A DNA stretch of 64,000 nucleotides from Streptomyces decoyicus (GCF_019880305.1 NZ_CP082301.1:6758001-6822000), one strand, 5' to 3'. Positions 54,021-63,677 are shown, counted from the stretch's first letter. Made by a program: numbers and translations. The notes: generated from the sequence alone by a model not told the origin.

Positions 54021-54116
54021 CTTCTGCTCCAGATCTCGATGCGGGCCGACCGCACGCTGTCCGAGGACAGGAGGGGCGTACGTGACCCGAGTTGACTGGA
54101 GAGTAAAGTCCGCGCC

Positions 54117-54145
54117 TTACCTGAGGTAACCCATCGGTAGGTTAC
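54117..54145. promoter_or_regulatory. Palindromic element between divergent genes
   Basis: TTACCT-G-AGGTAA is a perfect 13-base dyad at 54117-54129. It overlaps a second dyad GTAACC-(8 bases)-GGTTAC at 54126-54145. Such overlapping arms are typical of TetR/MarR-type operators. It may control the S15-type hydrolase gene, the methyltransferase gene or both. Confidence 0.5.
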
Positions 54146-54229
54146 GGCTGAGTAACGCCGTTGGGTCCAGGGGGAGTCGGAGGTCGGGGAGCGGGTGGGG
54201 CGGGCGGGGCTATGGGTGAGGATGGTGCC

Positions 54230-54293
54230 AAGTTGCCAAGTTGCCAAGTTGCCGAGTTGCCGAGTTGCCAAGTTGCCGAGTTGCCGAGTTGCT
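54230..54293. repeat. Eight tandem copies of an 8-bp unit (AAGTTGCC/GAGTTGCC)
   Basis: Eight uninterrupted 8-base units run from 54230 to 54293; they alternate between AAGTTGCC and GAGTTGCC and the last ends in T. They lie 33 bases before the likely GTG start of the methyltransferase gene. The unit length is not a multiple of three, so copy-number change would alter any frame read through it. Confidence 0.85.
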
Positions 54294-54325
54294 GGTCGTG
54301 TTGTCGGCCGGGGGAGGGGGGAGCG

Positions 54326-55180
54326 GTGCCCCAGACGCCGTTCGATGAGAGCGAGCGCCGGGCCTGGGCGGGGAGTGCGGCCGTGTACGAAGCCGGCTTC
54401 GGCAGGCTCTGTGCCTACCCGGTGCCGCAGTTGCTGGATGCCGCGGGGGTGGCCGCGGGCCTGCGGGTGCTGGATGTCGGCACGGGTACGGGCTCGGCCG
54501 CCGCGGCGGCCGGTGCGCGCGGTGCGCGGGTGGTCGCCGTGGACGCCGAGCCCGATATGGCCCGACGTGCCGCCCGCGCCGTACCCGACGCGTCCGTCCA
54601 TATCGCCGCGCTCCCGCAACTCCCCTATGCCGACGGGCAATTCGACGCCGTGGTCGGCAACTTCGTGCTCAATCACGTGGGGCGGCCGCGGGCGGCCCTC
54701 GACGAACTGCGCCGGGTGACCCGGCCGGGCGGCCGGATCGCGCTGACGCTCTGGGCGGCCCCCGCGGCGCCGGGGCAGGCGCTGCTCGGCCGCGCCGTAC
54801 AGGCGGCCGGTGTGAGCCGTCCGCCGTCTCTGCCCGCGCTCGCCCCCGAGGACGACTTCCCGCGCAGCGAAGACGGCCTCGTCGGCCTGCTGCGGGGCGC
54901 GGGCCTGACGGATGCGGTCTGCCGGCCGCTGTCCTGGGACCACCGCACCACCCCGCAGGAGTGGTGGAGCGGACCGGCGGCAGGGGTGGCGACCGTCGGC
55001 CGGATCGTACGCAGTCAGGGGGCGGCCGTGGTCGAGCGCATCCGGCAGCAATTCACCGTGCTGGCCGAGGAGTTCACCGACGAAGACGGCCGGCTGGTGC
55101 TGCCGCACACGGCGCTGCTGGCGTCCGGGCGGGTGGCCGGGCCTGGTCTGGCGTCCGGCGGTGACCCGTGGGTTCCCTGA
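54326..55180 (+). CDS. Class I SAM-dependent methyltransferase (UbiE-like)
   Basis: A 284-residue methyltransferase: motif I VLDVGTGTGSAAAAAGARGA, then VVAVDAEPDMARRAARAVPD, FDAVVGNFVLNHVGRPRAAL and TRPGGRIALTLW. I chose the GTG at 54326, which has GGGGGAGGGGGGAG upstream. Translation could begin further upstream, but that would run through the 8-bp repeat. The gene converges on an alpha/beta hydrolase gene. The substrate is unknown. Confidence 0.8.
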   Translation: MPQTPFDESERRAWAGSAAVYEAGFGRLCAYPVPQLLDAAGVAAGLRVLDVGTGTGSAAAAAGARGARVVAVDAEPDMARRAARAVPDASVHIAALPQLPYADGQFDAVVGNFVLNHVGRPRAALDELRRVTRPGGRIALTLWAAPAAPGQALLGRAVQAAGVSRPPSLPALAPEDDFPRSEDGLVGLLRGAGLTDAVCRPLSWDHRTTPQEWWSGPAAGVATVGRIVRSQGAAVVERIRQQFTVLAEEFTDEDGRLVLPHTALLASGRVAGPGLASGGDPWVP

Positions 55181-55227
55181 GCTCGGCCATGACCACCGAC
55201 AGGCCGACCGGCGAGGGGCGGCGGCGC

Positions 55228-56055
55228 TCAGCCTTGTGGTGCGGGCGTTGCCGCGGTCTGCGGCAGTGAGGCCAGAAAGGCCTCCAGAGCCGCATTGAAT
55301 GTGTTCGGCCGTTCCAGATTCGGCATATGAGCCGCCTGCTCGATGACCGACAGCCGGGAGTCCGGGATGCGCTCGTGGATGTCGCGGGCGTCGCTCACGG
55401 GGGTGTAGGCGTCCTCCGTACCGACCACCACCAGGGCCGGCACCGAAACCCGTGTCAGCAGCTCGGTGTAGTCGGGGCGTTCGGCGCGGCCGCGCAGTGC
55501 GGCAGCCGCGCCTTCGGGTGCCGTGGAGGTCATCATCCCCAGGACGTGTGCGGCGACCTCCGGCTGGGAGACGATCGTGTGCGGGGAGACCATTTTGGCC
55601 AGCACCTCGTGCGCATAGCCGTCCATGCCCTCGCGCAGCAGCCGCTCTGCCATGTCGTAGCGCGCGGCCCTGCCGTCCTCGGTCTCCGCCGCGGCGAACG
55701 TGTCGGCGAAGACGAGGCCCCGCACCCGCTCCGGGAAGAGCCGGTAGCACTCCATGACGATCTGGCCCCCCATGGACAGGCCTCCGAGGACACAGCGTTC
55801 GACCCCGAGATGGTCGAGCAGGCCGATGAGGTCCCGGGCGAACGTCGCCAGCGGGGTCTTTCCGGGGACCACCGTGCTGTCCCCGTAACCCCGCAGGTCC
55901 GGGGCGATCACCCGCCATCCGGCCCGGCTGAAGTGCTCGGTCTGCGGGTGCCACATCGACCGGTTGAAGGGGTGCCCATGGACGAGCACCAGCGGCTCGC
56001 CGCTGCCCTCGTCGTCGTACCCCACGGTGATCTCTCGGCAAAAGACCGATTTCAT
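55228..56055 (-). CDS. Alpha/beta-fold hydrolase
   Basis: A 275-residue soluble hydrolase of the 3-oxoadipate-lactonase/haloperoxidase-like group. The oxyanion-loop motif is LVHGHPFNRSMWHPQ, the nucleophile is Ser in GLSMGGQIV, Asp is in VVGTEDAYTP and His is in AAHMPNLERP. The ATG at 56055 is better spaced from GGAGG than those at 56064 and 56106. It is divergent from the MocR-type regulator gene and may be its target. Confidence 0.83.
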   Translation of the reverse strand: MKSVFCREITVGYDDEGSGEPLVLVHGHPFNRSMWHPQTEHFSRAGWRVIAPDLRGYGDSTVVPGKTPLATFARDLIGLLDHLGVERCVLGGLSMGGQIVMECYRLFPERVRGLVFADTFAAAETEDGRAARYDMAERLLREGMDGYAHEVLAKMVSPHTIVSQPEVAAHVLGMMTSTAPEGAAAALRGRAERPDYTELLTRVSVPALVVVGTEDAYTPVSDARDIHERIPDSRLSVIEQAAHMPNLERPNTFNAALEAFLASLPQTAATPAPQG

Positions 56056-56157
56056 GGCAGACATCCCCTCCGCTGCGGCTTGACGCCTCGATGCTATAGA
56101 GGGCAATCTCTCGGCACAATGTTAAAAATGAACTCGGTGCAATGTGGGAAGTGACGG

Positions 56158-57486
56158 ATGGACGACTATCGCGCGATCGCCGATGAACTCGCGGCCGACA
56201 TCGCTGCCGGCCGGCTCCGCCCCGGTGACCGGCTGCTGCCGCTGCGCCGGTTCGCTCGTAACCGGCGTATCGCCAGTTCGACGGCGGCCCGGGTATACCG
56301 GGAATTGAGCCGACGTGGTCTGACGGTGGGCGAGGTCGGCCGCGGTACATTCGTCCGCTCCGCCGCCCCGTCGGACGAGCCGGCCCTCGCCGAGCCGGGC
56401 GAGGCCCGGGTCGACCTGGAGATGAACTTCCCCGTTCTGCCGGACCACCCCGCGCTCCTCGCCAAGAGCCTCGGACATCTGCTGCGCCCCGACGCCCTGG
56501 CCGTCGCGCTCCGCCCGGTGGGTGCCGTCGGCACGGCCGCTGCCCGCCGCGCCGCGGCCGCCCACCTCGCCCGCGCCGGCTGGGCACCGGACCCCGGGCA
56601 GCTGCTCTTCGCGGGCAACGGCCGGCAGGCGATCGCCGCGGCGATCGCCGCGCTGGTCCCGGCCGGTGAGCGCCTCGGCGTCGAAGCGCTCACCTACCCC
56701 GTCGTGAAGGGCATCGCGGCCCGCCTCGGTGTCACGCTCGTCCCCCTCGCCATGGACGAGCACGGCCTGACTCCCGAGGCGCTGCGGGCCGCCGCCCCGC
56801 TGCGCGCCGTCTATCTCCAGCCGGCCCTGCACAACCCGCTGAGCCTCACCATGCCCGCCCGCCGTCGCGCTGAAATCGCGGCGGCACTAAGGGAGTTGGA
56901 CCTCCAGGCCATCGAGGACGCCATCTACGGATTCCTCCGCAACGACCTGGCGCCCCTCGCGGCCCTCGCTCCGGAGCGCACGGTGGTCGTCGACAGCCTG
57001 TCCAAGCGGCTCGCGCCCGGACTGTCGCTGGGGTTTCTGACGGTGCCGGCCGGTACCACCCAGGATTTTGCGACGGCCCTTCGCTCGGGGACCTGGACGG
57101 CCTCCCGCTTCGCGCTCGATGCGGCGACCCGCTGGATGGCCGACGGCACCGCGGCGGCCATCGAGGAGGCGAAGCGGAGCGACGCCGCGGCGCGCCGGCG
57201 GATCGTCACCGACAGGCTCGCCGGCTTCCAGGTCCGCGCCGATCCGCAGGCATATCACTGCTGGTGGGAACTGCCGGAGCCGTGGCGGGCCGACACCTTT
57301 GTCGCCGCCGCTGCCCGGCGCGGCATCGCCGTCACACCGTCCGGGGCGTTCGCCGTCGGCCCGGGCCATGCGCCCAACGCCGTACGTCTGGCCCTCGCCT
57401 CGCCGCCCCTCGATGCCCTGGCCGACGCGCTCGATGTCCTGGCCGGGCTGGCGCAGGGCGCACCGGAGGACACGGCGCCGGAGTGA
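56158..57486 (+). CDS. MocR/PdxR-type transcriptional regulator with aminotransferase-like domain
   Basis: A 442-residue fusion. Residues 1-70 form a GntR-type winged helix (ADIAAGRLRPGDRLLPLRRF, SSTAARVYRELSRRGLTVGE). From about 100 on it is a class I aminotransferase fold (LFAGNGRQAIAAAI, YLQPALHNPLS, DAIYGFLRND) with the PLP-binding Lys in DSLSKRLAPGLSLGF. MocR proteins use PLP as an effector. It probably controls the divergent alpha/beta hydrolase gene. Confidence 0.88.
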   Translation: MDDYRAIADELAADIAAGRLRPGDRLLPLRRFARNRRIASSTAARVYRELSRRGLTVGEVGRGTFVRSAAPSDEPALAEPGEARVDLEMNFPVLPDHPALLAKSLGHLLRPDALAVALRPVGAVGTAAARRAAAAHLARAGWAPDPGQLLFAGNGRQAIAAAIAALVPAGERLGVEALTYPVVKGIAARLGVTLVPLAMDEHGLTPEALRAAAPLRAVYLQPALHNPLSLTMPARRRAEIAAALRELDLQAIEDAIYGFLRNDLAPLAALAPERTVVVDSLSKRLAPGLSLGFLTVPAGTTQDFATALRSGTWTASRFALDAATRWMADGTAAAIEEAKRSDAAARRRIVTDRLAGFQVRADPQAYHCWWELPEPWRADTFVAAAARRGIAVTPSGAFAVGPGHAPNAVRLALASPPLDALADALDVLAGLAQGAPEDTAPE

Positions 57487-57507
57487 GCACCGTGCCGGGG
57501 CGCCGGT

Positions 57508-57807
57508 TCAGGTGCCGCTCATCAGCTCCGAGAGTCCGGTGCGCAGGTCCTGCACGTTCATCACCGGCTGGAGCGAGACCTTTGCGTGCAGGTCCATGAA
57601 GAACGCTTCGAGGAGGGTCGGCATCTGCGACGACTCCGTCATGTCGAAGTAGAAGAAGGCGGTGCGCTCACCGTCGTCGAGAGTGAAGTAGGCCGCCTCC
57701 GGCTGGAGGGCGGCGATGGCCGTCTCCATGATCTTCGGCAGCTCGCCGTTCTGGATCAGTTCATTGCCTGGCTCGGTAGGTATCCGGGCCTTCAGGACCA
57801 TCCTCAT
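57508..57807 (-). CDS. Small conserved protein, possible DUF3303-like
   Basis: A 99-residue protein (MRMVLKARIPTEPGNELIQN, ALQPEAAYFTLDDGERTAFF, YFDMTESSQMPTLLEAFFMD, KVSLQPVMNVQDLRTGLSEL). It recalls a small actinobacterial family sometimes grouped with DUF3303-like ferredoxin-fold proteins. No catalytic residues are recognised. It has no signal peptide and stands alone, convergent with the regulator gene. Confidence 0.65.
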   Translation of the reverse strand: MRMVLKARIPTEPGNELIQNGELPKIMETAIAALQPEAAYFTLDDGERTAFFYFDMTESSQMPTLLEAFFMDLHAKVSLQPVMNVQDLRTGLSELMSGT

Positions 57808-58135
57808 CGGGCTGACTCCTCGCTGGAGTGCGTGGGTCGTGTGGAGTGGGTGGGGTGTGTGGGGCGGCTGGATCGTGTGGGGTGGGCGGATCCGTCGGGC
57901 GGGTGGGGTGCCGTGGCGACCCGGGCGTCCGCGCGCTCGGCAGATACGCGCGCGGCCCGGCCGCCGGGCTCGTCCTCGCCTGTACCATTCTGTCCCTGTC
58001 TGTTCTCAGGATCTCACGGTCCGGGAGGGGCGGTCGGATCCCGGCGGCCAGGTCCGGGACCGGGGACGGCCGGGGCCGGACAGCGGTGGGCCGGTGATCG
58101 GTCACCAGCCGGTCAGCGGCCGGTCAGCGGCCGGG
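57808..58135. other. Low-complexity gap of about 330 bases
   Basis: The left half is a GTG/GGG-rich stretch (57830-57900); the right half is GC-rich with CGGCCGG repeats near 58100-58135. No gene or regulatory site could be supported. Confidence 0.5.
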
Positions 58136-59248
58136 TCAGTAGCCGGTCAGCAGAGCGTCGGGGCGTCCGCTGGGCGGGACCTCCTCGGCCCGGGGTACCG
58201 GGCCGGGCGGGGTGCCGTCGCCGAACGGCCGGCCGCCCAACTCCTCGCGGTAGTGCGGGGTCAGCCAGCCCGAGAGGTCCGGCCCGATCGGCACGATGCC
58301 GGTCGGGTTGATGCCTGTGTGGACCTGGTAGTAGTGCTGCTTGATGTGGTGGAAGTCGACGGTGTCGCCGAAGCCGGGCGTCTGGAAGAGGTCCTTGGCG
58401 TAGGCCCACAGCACCGGGTCCTCGGCCAGCTTGAACTGGTTGCATTTGAAGTGTCCGTGGTAGACGGAGTCGAAGCGGACCAGCGTGGTGAACAGCCGGA
58501 TGTCGGCCTCCGTGAGGGTGTCGCCCACGAGGTAGCGCTGGTCGGACAGCCGCTCGGACAGCAGGTCCAGGCGCCGGAAGAGATCGTGGAAGGCGGCCTC
58601 GTAGTCGCTCTGCCCGGTGGCGAAACCGGCCCGGTACACGCCGTTGTTGACGTCCCGGTAGACGCCCGCCATGACGACATCGATCTCCTCGCGCAGCGGC
58701 TCGGGGTACAGGTCGGGTGCGCCGGGCCGGTGCAGCGCCGTCCACTCCGTCGCGAAGTCCAGGGTGAGCTGCTGGTAGTCGTTGGTGACGAGCTGCCCGC
58801 TGGGTACGTCGACGAGGGCGGGGACGCTGACGCCGCCCGGGTAGTCCTTCTCGCGGGCGTCGTAGGCCTCGCTGAGGAAGCGGATGCCGAGGACGGGGTC
58901 GCGGCCGTCCGGGTCCAGGGTGAAGCGCCAGCTGCGGTCGTCCTGGAGCGGATCGGTGAGGGCGAGCGAGATCGCGTCCTCCAGGCCGAGCAGCCGCCGG
59001 GAGATGACGGCGCGGCTCGCCCAGGGGCAGGCGCGGCTGACGACCAGGCGGTAGCGGCCGGCCTCGACCGGCCAGCCGTCGCGGCCGTCCGCCGTGACGC
59101 GGTCCGCGAAGTGGCTCTTGGAGCGCTTGAAGGGCTTCTTTCCGTACGCCTCGTTGCCGTCGGGGGTGGCGTGCGGCGTGCCGTCCGACGCGCCGCCCGT
59201 GGTGCCGTCGGTGTGGCCGTCGGTGTTGCTGTCGGTGGGGTGCGGCAT
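58136..59248 (-). CDS. Glutathionyl-hydroquinone reductase (xi-class GST)
   Basis: A 370-residue protein of the ECM4/YqjG type. The N-terminal thioredoxin-like domain has RACPWASRAVISRRLLGLED with the catalytic Cys of the CPWA motif. The C-terminal helical domain shows NNGVYRAGFATGQSDYEAAF, VGDTLTEADIRLFTTLVRFD, VYHGHFKCNQFKL and HIKQHYYQVHTGINPTGIVP. In actinobacteria it would act with mycothiol or other thiols. Residues 1-35 are an extra Asp/Gly/Thr-rich extension. The ATG at 59248 follows AAGGAG. Confidence 0.87.
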   Translation of the reverse strand: MPHPTDSNTDGHTDGTTGGASDGTPHATPDGNEAYGKKPFKRSKSHFADRVTADGRDGWPVEAGRYRLVVSRACPWASRAVISRRLLGLEDAISLALTDPLQDDRSWRFTLDPDGRDPVLGIRFLSEAYDAREKDYPGGVSVPALVDVPSGQLVTNDYQQLTLDFATEWTALHRPGAPDLYPEPLREEIDVVMAGVYRDVNNGVYRAGFATGQSDYEAAFHDLFRRLDLLSERLSDQRYLVGDTLTEADIRLFTTLVRFDSVYHGHFKCNQFKLAEDPVLWAYAKDLFQTPGFGDTVDFHHIKQHYYQVHTGINPTGIVPIGPDLSGWLTPHYREELGGRPFGDGTPPGPVPRAEEVPPSGRPDALLTGY

Positions 59249-59324
59249 CACCGGCTCCTTCCGTCTGCGGTTGCCCGGAGTCCTCATGGCGAGCCTTCCC
59301 GGTGCGGCGCGGGTATCCCCCGTC

Positions 59325-60296
59325 TCAGCCGAGGTGGGTCAGATCGGGGCGCAGCCGGTGCCAGATCGGGTGCCGCAGGCGGCCGGCCGAGGTCCAGCCG
59401 CTGAGCGTGATCTCGGCGACGAGCCGGGGCTCGGCCCAGTGGACCCCCGGAGCGTCCACGGGGTTGAGGAAGGGGGAGTGGTCGAGCGGGATCACTCCCA
59501 GGTAGTGCGCCAGCTCCTGGCGTTCCCGGTCGGACAGCCCCGAGCCGACGGAGCCGACGTAGCGCAGTCCCCCGGGTTCGGCGATGCCTGCCAGCACGGA
59601 ACCGGGCAGCCCGGCCAGTCCGCCATGGCCTTCGGTCCAGCCCCCGATGATCACGTCGAGGGTCATCAGATGCTTCGTCTTGCGCCACTCGGGTGAGCGG
59701 ACGCCCGGCAGATACGCGGAGGTCAGCCGCTTGGCCACCACGCCTTCGAGACCGCCCTGCAACGAGGCCTCCCACGCCTGCTGCGCATGGCCCTCGACAA
59801 ACCCGGGCGCCGACCAGTTCGGGCCGCGCAGCCGCAGCCCGGCCAGGAGGCCGCGGCGCTCGTAATACGGCGACCCGAGCAGCGAGCCGCCCAGGTACAT
59901 GAGGTCGAACAGGACGAGGTGGACGGGGTGCTCCATGGCCAGCCGGGCAGTGCGGCGCGGGTTCACCACGCCCATCCGGCGCTGCAACAGCCCGAAGTCG
60001 GGCCGTCCGCGTGCATCCAGCACCACCACCTCGCCGTCGAGCACCGCGGGCCGGCCCCGCAGCTGTTCGCCCAGCGGCCCCAGTTCCGGGTAGGTCGTGG
60101 TCGCGTCATTGCCGGCCCGGGTGACCAGCCGGACCGTGCCGTCGCCGGGAGTGTTGACGATGCAGCGCGCGCCGTCCCATTTGGCCTCGAAGGCCCAGGC
60201 CGCCTCCTCGTGCTCGGCCGGCAGCGGGCCGACCGTGGCCAGCATCGGCCGGATCACGGGGTACGAGGTCGAGCCAACCTCGGCGGACGGGGCCAT
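59325..60296 (-). CDS. ATP-dependent DNA ligase (LigC-like)
   Basis: A 323-residue ligase. The AMP-binding Lys is Lys39 in EAKWDGARCI. Further motifs are VLDGEVVVLD (III), VLFDLMYLGG, EGVVAKRL (IV) and EWRKTKH (V). The C-terminal OB domain follows. Small ATP-dependent ligases of this type work in actinobacterial repair beside the NAD-dependent LigA. The ATG at 60296 is followed directly by the ligase core. Confidence 0.88.
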   Translation of the reverse strand: MAPSAEVGSTSYPVIRPMLATVGPLPAEHEEAAWAFEAKWDGARCIVNTPGDGTVRLVTRAGNDATTTYPELGPLGEQLRGRPAVLDGEVVVLDARGRPDFGLLQRRMGVVNPRRTARLAMEHPVHLVLFDLMYLGGSLLGSPYYERRGLLAGLRLRGPNWSAPGFVEGHAQQAWEASLQGGLEGVVAKRLTSAYLPGVRSPEWRKTKHLMTLDVIIGGWTEGHGGLAGLPGSVLAGIAEPGGLRYVGSVGSGLSDRERQELAHYLGVIPLDHSPFLNPVDAPGVHWAEPRLVAEITLSGWTSAGRLRHPIWHRLRPDLTHLG

Positions 60297-60348
60297 GATT
60301 CGATGGTCGTCGGATCCGGGGGCGCCCGCAGATCGGACGCGGGGGAGG

Positions 60349-62625
60349 TCAGGCCGGACCGGCCGTGGAGAGCTGCTCGTCGCCCTCCGTACGCACATGC
60401 GGCAGGATCCGGTCCAGCCACCGGGGCGTCCACCAGGCCTTCGGGCCCAGCAGCGTCATCACCGCGGGGACCAGCAGCAGCCGGACCACGGTGGCGTCGA
60501 TCAGTACGCTCACGGCCAGGCCGAGGCCCAGCATCTTCACCACGATGTTGTCGCTGATGATGAACGCGGCGAAGACGCTCACCATGATCAGTGCGGCGCA
60601 GGTGATCACCCGCGCGGTGATCTCCAGCGCATGCGCCACGCTCGCCTTGGCATCGGCGGTGCGCAGCCATGCCTCGTGCACCCGTGACAGCAGGAAGATC
60701 TCGTAGTCCATGCTCAGCCCGAAGACGATCGCGAACATCATCATCGGCACATAGCTCTCGATCGGCACCGTGCCCGAGACCCCGAGCGCCGGACCGCCCC
60801 AGCCCCACTGGAAGACCGCCACCACCACCCCGTACGAGGCGGCGATGGACAGCACGTTGAGCACCGCCGCCTTCACGGCGACCAGCACGCCGCGGAAGAC
60901 GATCAGGATGATGACGAAGGCGAGGGCGACGACCACGGCGATGATCAGCGGGAGCCGGCCGGCGACGATGTCCAGGAAGTCCACCTGGCCGGCGGTCGTG
61001 CCGGTCACATAGCCGTGTGCGTCGGTTCCCTTCACCGCCTGCGGCAGCAGGTCGTGCTTGAGGCGGTTGACCAGGTCGGTGGTGTCCGCGCTCTGCGGGG
61101 CCCGGGCGGAGTATGCGGTGCCGGTCAGCACCTCGCCGTCCGGAGTGGCCTTCAGCGGGGTGAGATAGGCCGCGCCCGGCACCTCCGTGAGCGCCTTCTG
61201 CGCCTGCGCCGCCAGCATCGGCCGGTCCGCCTGCGGGACGGCGGACTCGTCGATCACGAGGGTCAGCGGGCCGTTGGAGCCCGGACCGAACGCCGAGGAC
61301 ATCAGGTCGAAGGCGCGCCGGTCGGTGAAGGACTTCGGGTCGGCGCCGTCGCCGATGTGGCCCAGCTGGATCGAGAAGACCGGGAGCGCCAGCACCACGA
61401 TGACGAGCACCCCGCCCGCCAGGTACCACCACGGGCGGCGCTCCACCCGCTGCGCATACCGGTGCCAGGTGCCGCGTGCCTCCTCGCCCGGTGCGGCATC
61501 CGTCTCGGCGATCGGCTTGCGGACGCGGAGCCGGTCGATGCGGCGGCCGATCAGCCCGAGCAGCGCCGGTACGAGGGTGAGTGCGCCGAGCACCGCGGAG
61601 ACCACGGTGATGGCGGCCGCCACCCCCAGTTTGCCGATGAAGGAGAGGCCCGAGACCCACAGCCCCATCAGCGCGATGATGACCGTGCAGCCGGACACCA
61701 GCACCGCCCGCCCGCTGGTCGCCACGGCCCTGCCCGCTCCGGTGACCGGGTCCGCCCCGTCCATCATGTTCTGCCGGTGCCGGGTGATCAGGAACAGCGC
61801 GTAATCGATGCCGACGCCGAGGCCGATCATCGTGGCCAGGGTGGGGGAGACGGTGGCGAAGACGAACGCGGCGGCGAGCAGCCCCAGGCAGGCCAGTCCG
61901 CAGAAGGCGCTGATCAGCGCGGTCAGCAGCGGCACCCCGGCCGCCAGCACGCTCCCGAAGCCGACCAGCAGCACCAGGATCGCCACCGCGAAGCCGATCA
62001 CTTCGCTGACCACGTCATTGGGCTCGGGCCGGGCCAGCTCGCCCAGCGGTCCGCCGTACTCCACCTCCACACCCGCGGACCGCAGCGGCCGTACCGCCGC
62101 GTCGACACCGTTCAGATAGTCCGGGTCGAGCGTGGAGGGCTGCACGCCGAACCGCACCGTGATGTACGCGGTGCGGCCGTCGGTGGACAGCGGGCCGACG
62201 TTCGGCGTCCCGGACGGCGGCTTGGCGGGCGGGGCGCCGGGCGGGGGCAGCGGGTTCTGTGCGGAGAGCACCTCCGGCAGCTTGCCCAGGGCGGTGACGG
62301 CCTCGTCGATCTGGCTGCGGAATGGGGTCAGCGGCCCGGTCGTGTCGTGCAGCACGACCTGGCTGCTGTAGCCACCGGCCTTCGGCTCGTGCTCCTTGAG
62401 CACCTCGCGGCCCTGTGTCGACTGGACGCCGGGCAGCGCGAAGTCGTCGGAGTAGTCACCGCCGTAGGTGCGCTGGAGAATCTGGAGCCCGGCCAGCGCG
62501 ACCAGCCACAGCACGATGACGAGGACACAGCGACGGGCGCACCACTCCCCGATGCGGCGCAGCGCGCCCTGGGGGCGGTGGGCGCCGGGCGCGGCCGGGG
62601 GACTGGGGGTCTTCGGGAACGGCAT
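60349..62625 (-). CDS. MMPL/RND-family membrane transporter
   Basis: A 758-residue exporter with two MMPL units of about six membrane segments each. Segment 1 starts CARRCVLVIVLWLVALAG; typical motifs are GLGVGIDYALFLITRHRQNM in unit 1 and VFGLSMDYEIFLLSRVHEAW in unit 2, each with the functional Asp-Tyr pair. Two extracellular loops hold the substrate domains. Likely cargo is a lipid or hydrophobic molecule. The ATG at 62625 is followed by a Pro-rich cytosolic start. Its stop is 53 bases before the ligase gene start. Confidence 0.9.
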   Translation of the reverse strand: MPFPKTPSPPAAPGAHRPQGALRRIGEWCARRCVLVIVLWLVALAGLQILQRTYGGDYSDDFALPGVQSTQGREVLKEHEPKAGGYSSQVVLHDTTGPLTPFRSQIDEAVTALGKLPEVLSAQNPLPPPGAPPAKPPSGTPNVGPLSTDGRTAYITVRFGVQPSTLDPDYLNGVDAAVRPLRSAGVEVEYGGPLGELARPEPNDVVSEVIGFAVAILVLLVGFGSVLAAGVPLLTALISAFCGLACLGLLAAAFVFATVSPTLATMIGLGVGIDYALFLITRHRQNMMDGADPVTGAGRAVATSGRAVLVSGCTVIIALMGLWVSGLSFIGKLGVAAAITVVSAVLGALTLVPALLGLIGRRIDRLRVRKPIAETDAAPGEEARGTWHRYAQRVERRPWWYLAGGVLVIVVLALPVFSIQLGHIGDGADPKSFTDRRAFDLMSSAFGPGSNGPLTLVIDESAVPQADRPMLAAQAQKALTEVPGAAYLTPLKATPDGEVLTGTAYSARAPQSADTTDLVNRLKHDLLPQAVKGTDAHGYVTGTTAGQVDFLDIVAGRLPLIIAVVVALAFVIILIVFRGVLVAVKAAVLNVLSIAASYGVVVAVFQWGWGGPALGVSGTVPIESYVPMMMFAIVFGLSMDYEIFLLSRVHEAWLRTADAKASVAHALEITARVITCAALIMVSVFAAFIISDNIVVKMLGLGLAVSVLIDATVVRLLLVPAVMTLLGPKAWWTPRWLDRILPHVRTEGDEQLSTAGPA

Positions 62626-62910
62626 GCGGGCTCCCGATGCGGGCCGGCGCTCCTGGCACATGCGGACATGCAGCATTCAACGGTGGTTCGGCCGCCGCGG
62701 CATGCCCACAGGGGAGACGGGTGCCGTCCGAACGGGTGCGGACCCGGCATCCCGTCCGGCTGCCTACGATTCCTTACGCACGTTCGTGGCACGGCACGAG
62801 GTAAGGATTGATCTGTTGATGAACCATCCCTGGTCGTTTGCAGAGCGGTTGTTGTCCGGTAGCGGTCCCGGCTGTGCGAGCCGTCCGTGCGCCGGGGCGG
62901 AGGGGGGCCG

Positions 62911-63648
62911 ATGAGCCGGGCAGTGCTGGTGACCGGGGCCTCGCGGGGTATCGGCCGGGCGGTCGCCGAGATCTTTGCCGCGCACGGGGACCGTGTCGCG
63001 CTGCATTACGCGTCGCGGCGGGCGGCGGCTCAGGAGGCCTTCGAGGGGCTGGCGGGGCGCGGGCATGTGCTGGTGCAGGGGGATGTGAGCACACCGGAGG
63101 GGGCGGCGGCGCTCGTCGGGGCGGCGGTGGACGGGCTGGGCGGCGTCGATGTGCTGGTCAACAATGCGGCCGCGAATGTGGCGCATCCGCTGGACCGTAC
63201 GTCGTTCGAGGACTGGCAGCGCGCCTGGCAGCAGGTCGTGGACGTGAATCTGCTGGGGGCGGCCCATGTCTCCTACCACGCGGCGCGGAACATGATCGAG
63301 CGCGAGGTGGAGGGGCGGATCGTCCATATCGGGTCGCGCGGGGCGTTCCGTGGTGAGCCGGATCACCCGGCCTATGGCGCGTCCAAGGCGGCGTTGCACG
63401 CGATGGGGCAGTCGCTGGCCGTCCACCTCGCGCCGTACGGCATCGGCGTGGCGTCGGTGGCTCCCGGATTCGTGGCGACCGAGCGGGTCGCGGACCGTCT
63501 CACGGAGGAGGTACGGGAGCAGAGCCCGTTCGGCCGGGTCGCTTCGCCGGAGGAGGTGGCGTCCGCCGTCCGCTATCTGGCCTCGCCCGAGGCGGTCTGG
63601 TCCTCCGGGACGGTGCTCGACGTCAATGGGGCGTCGCATCTGCGCTGA
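62911..63648 (+). CDS. Short-chain dehydrogenase/reductase
   Basis: A 245-residue classical SDR. The NAD(P)-binding motif is VTGASRGIGRAVAE; further motifs are NNAAAN, active-site Ser in IVHIGSRGAF, YGASK (Tyr and Lys) and SVAPGFVATERV. The substrate is unknown. The ATG at 62911 follows CGGAGGGGGG; the longer frame to 62887 is not needed. Confidence 0.88.
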   Translation: MSRAVLVTGASRGIGRAVAEIFAAHGDRVALHYASRRAAAQEAFEGLAGRGHVLVQGDVSTPEGAAALVGAAVDGLGGVDVLVNNAAANVAHPLDRTSFEDWQRAWQQVVDVNLLGAAHVSYHAARNMIEREVEGRIVHIGSRGAFRGEPDHPAYGASKAALHAMGQSLAVHLAPYGIGVASVAPGFVATERVADRLTEEVREQSPFGRVASPEEVASAVRYLASPEAVWSSGTVLDVNGASHLR

Positions 63649-63677
63649 GCCGGCGCATCTGTGCGGAAAGGGGGAAG

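Noticed and set aside
61015..62811. Plus-strand frame of 598 codons
   Set aside because: It is antisense to the MMPL transporter, has no domain and consists of Arg/Gly/His-rich shadow sequence.
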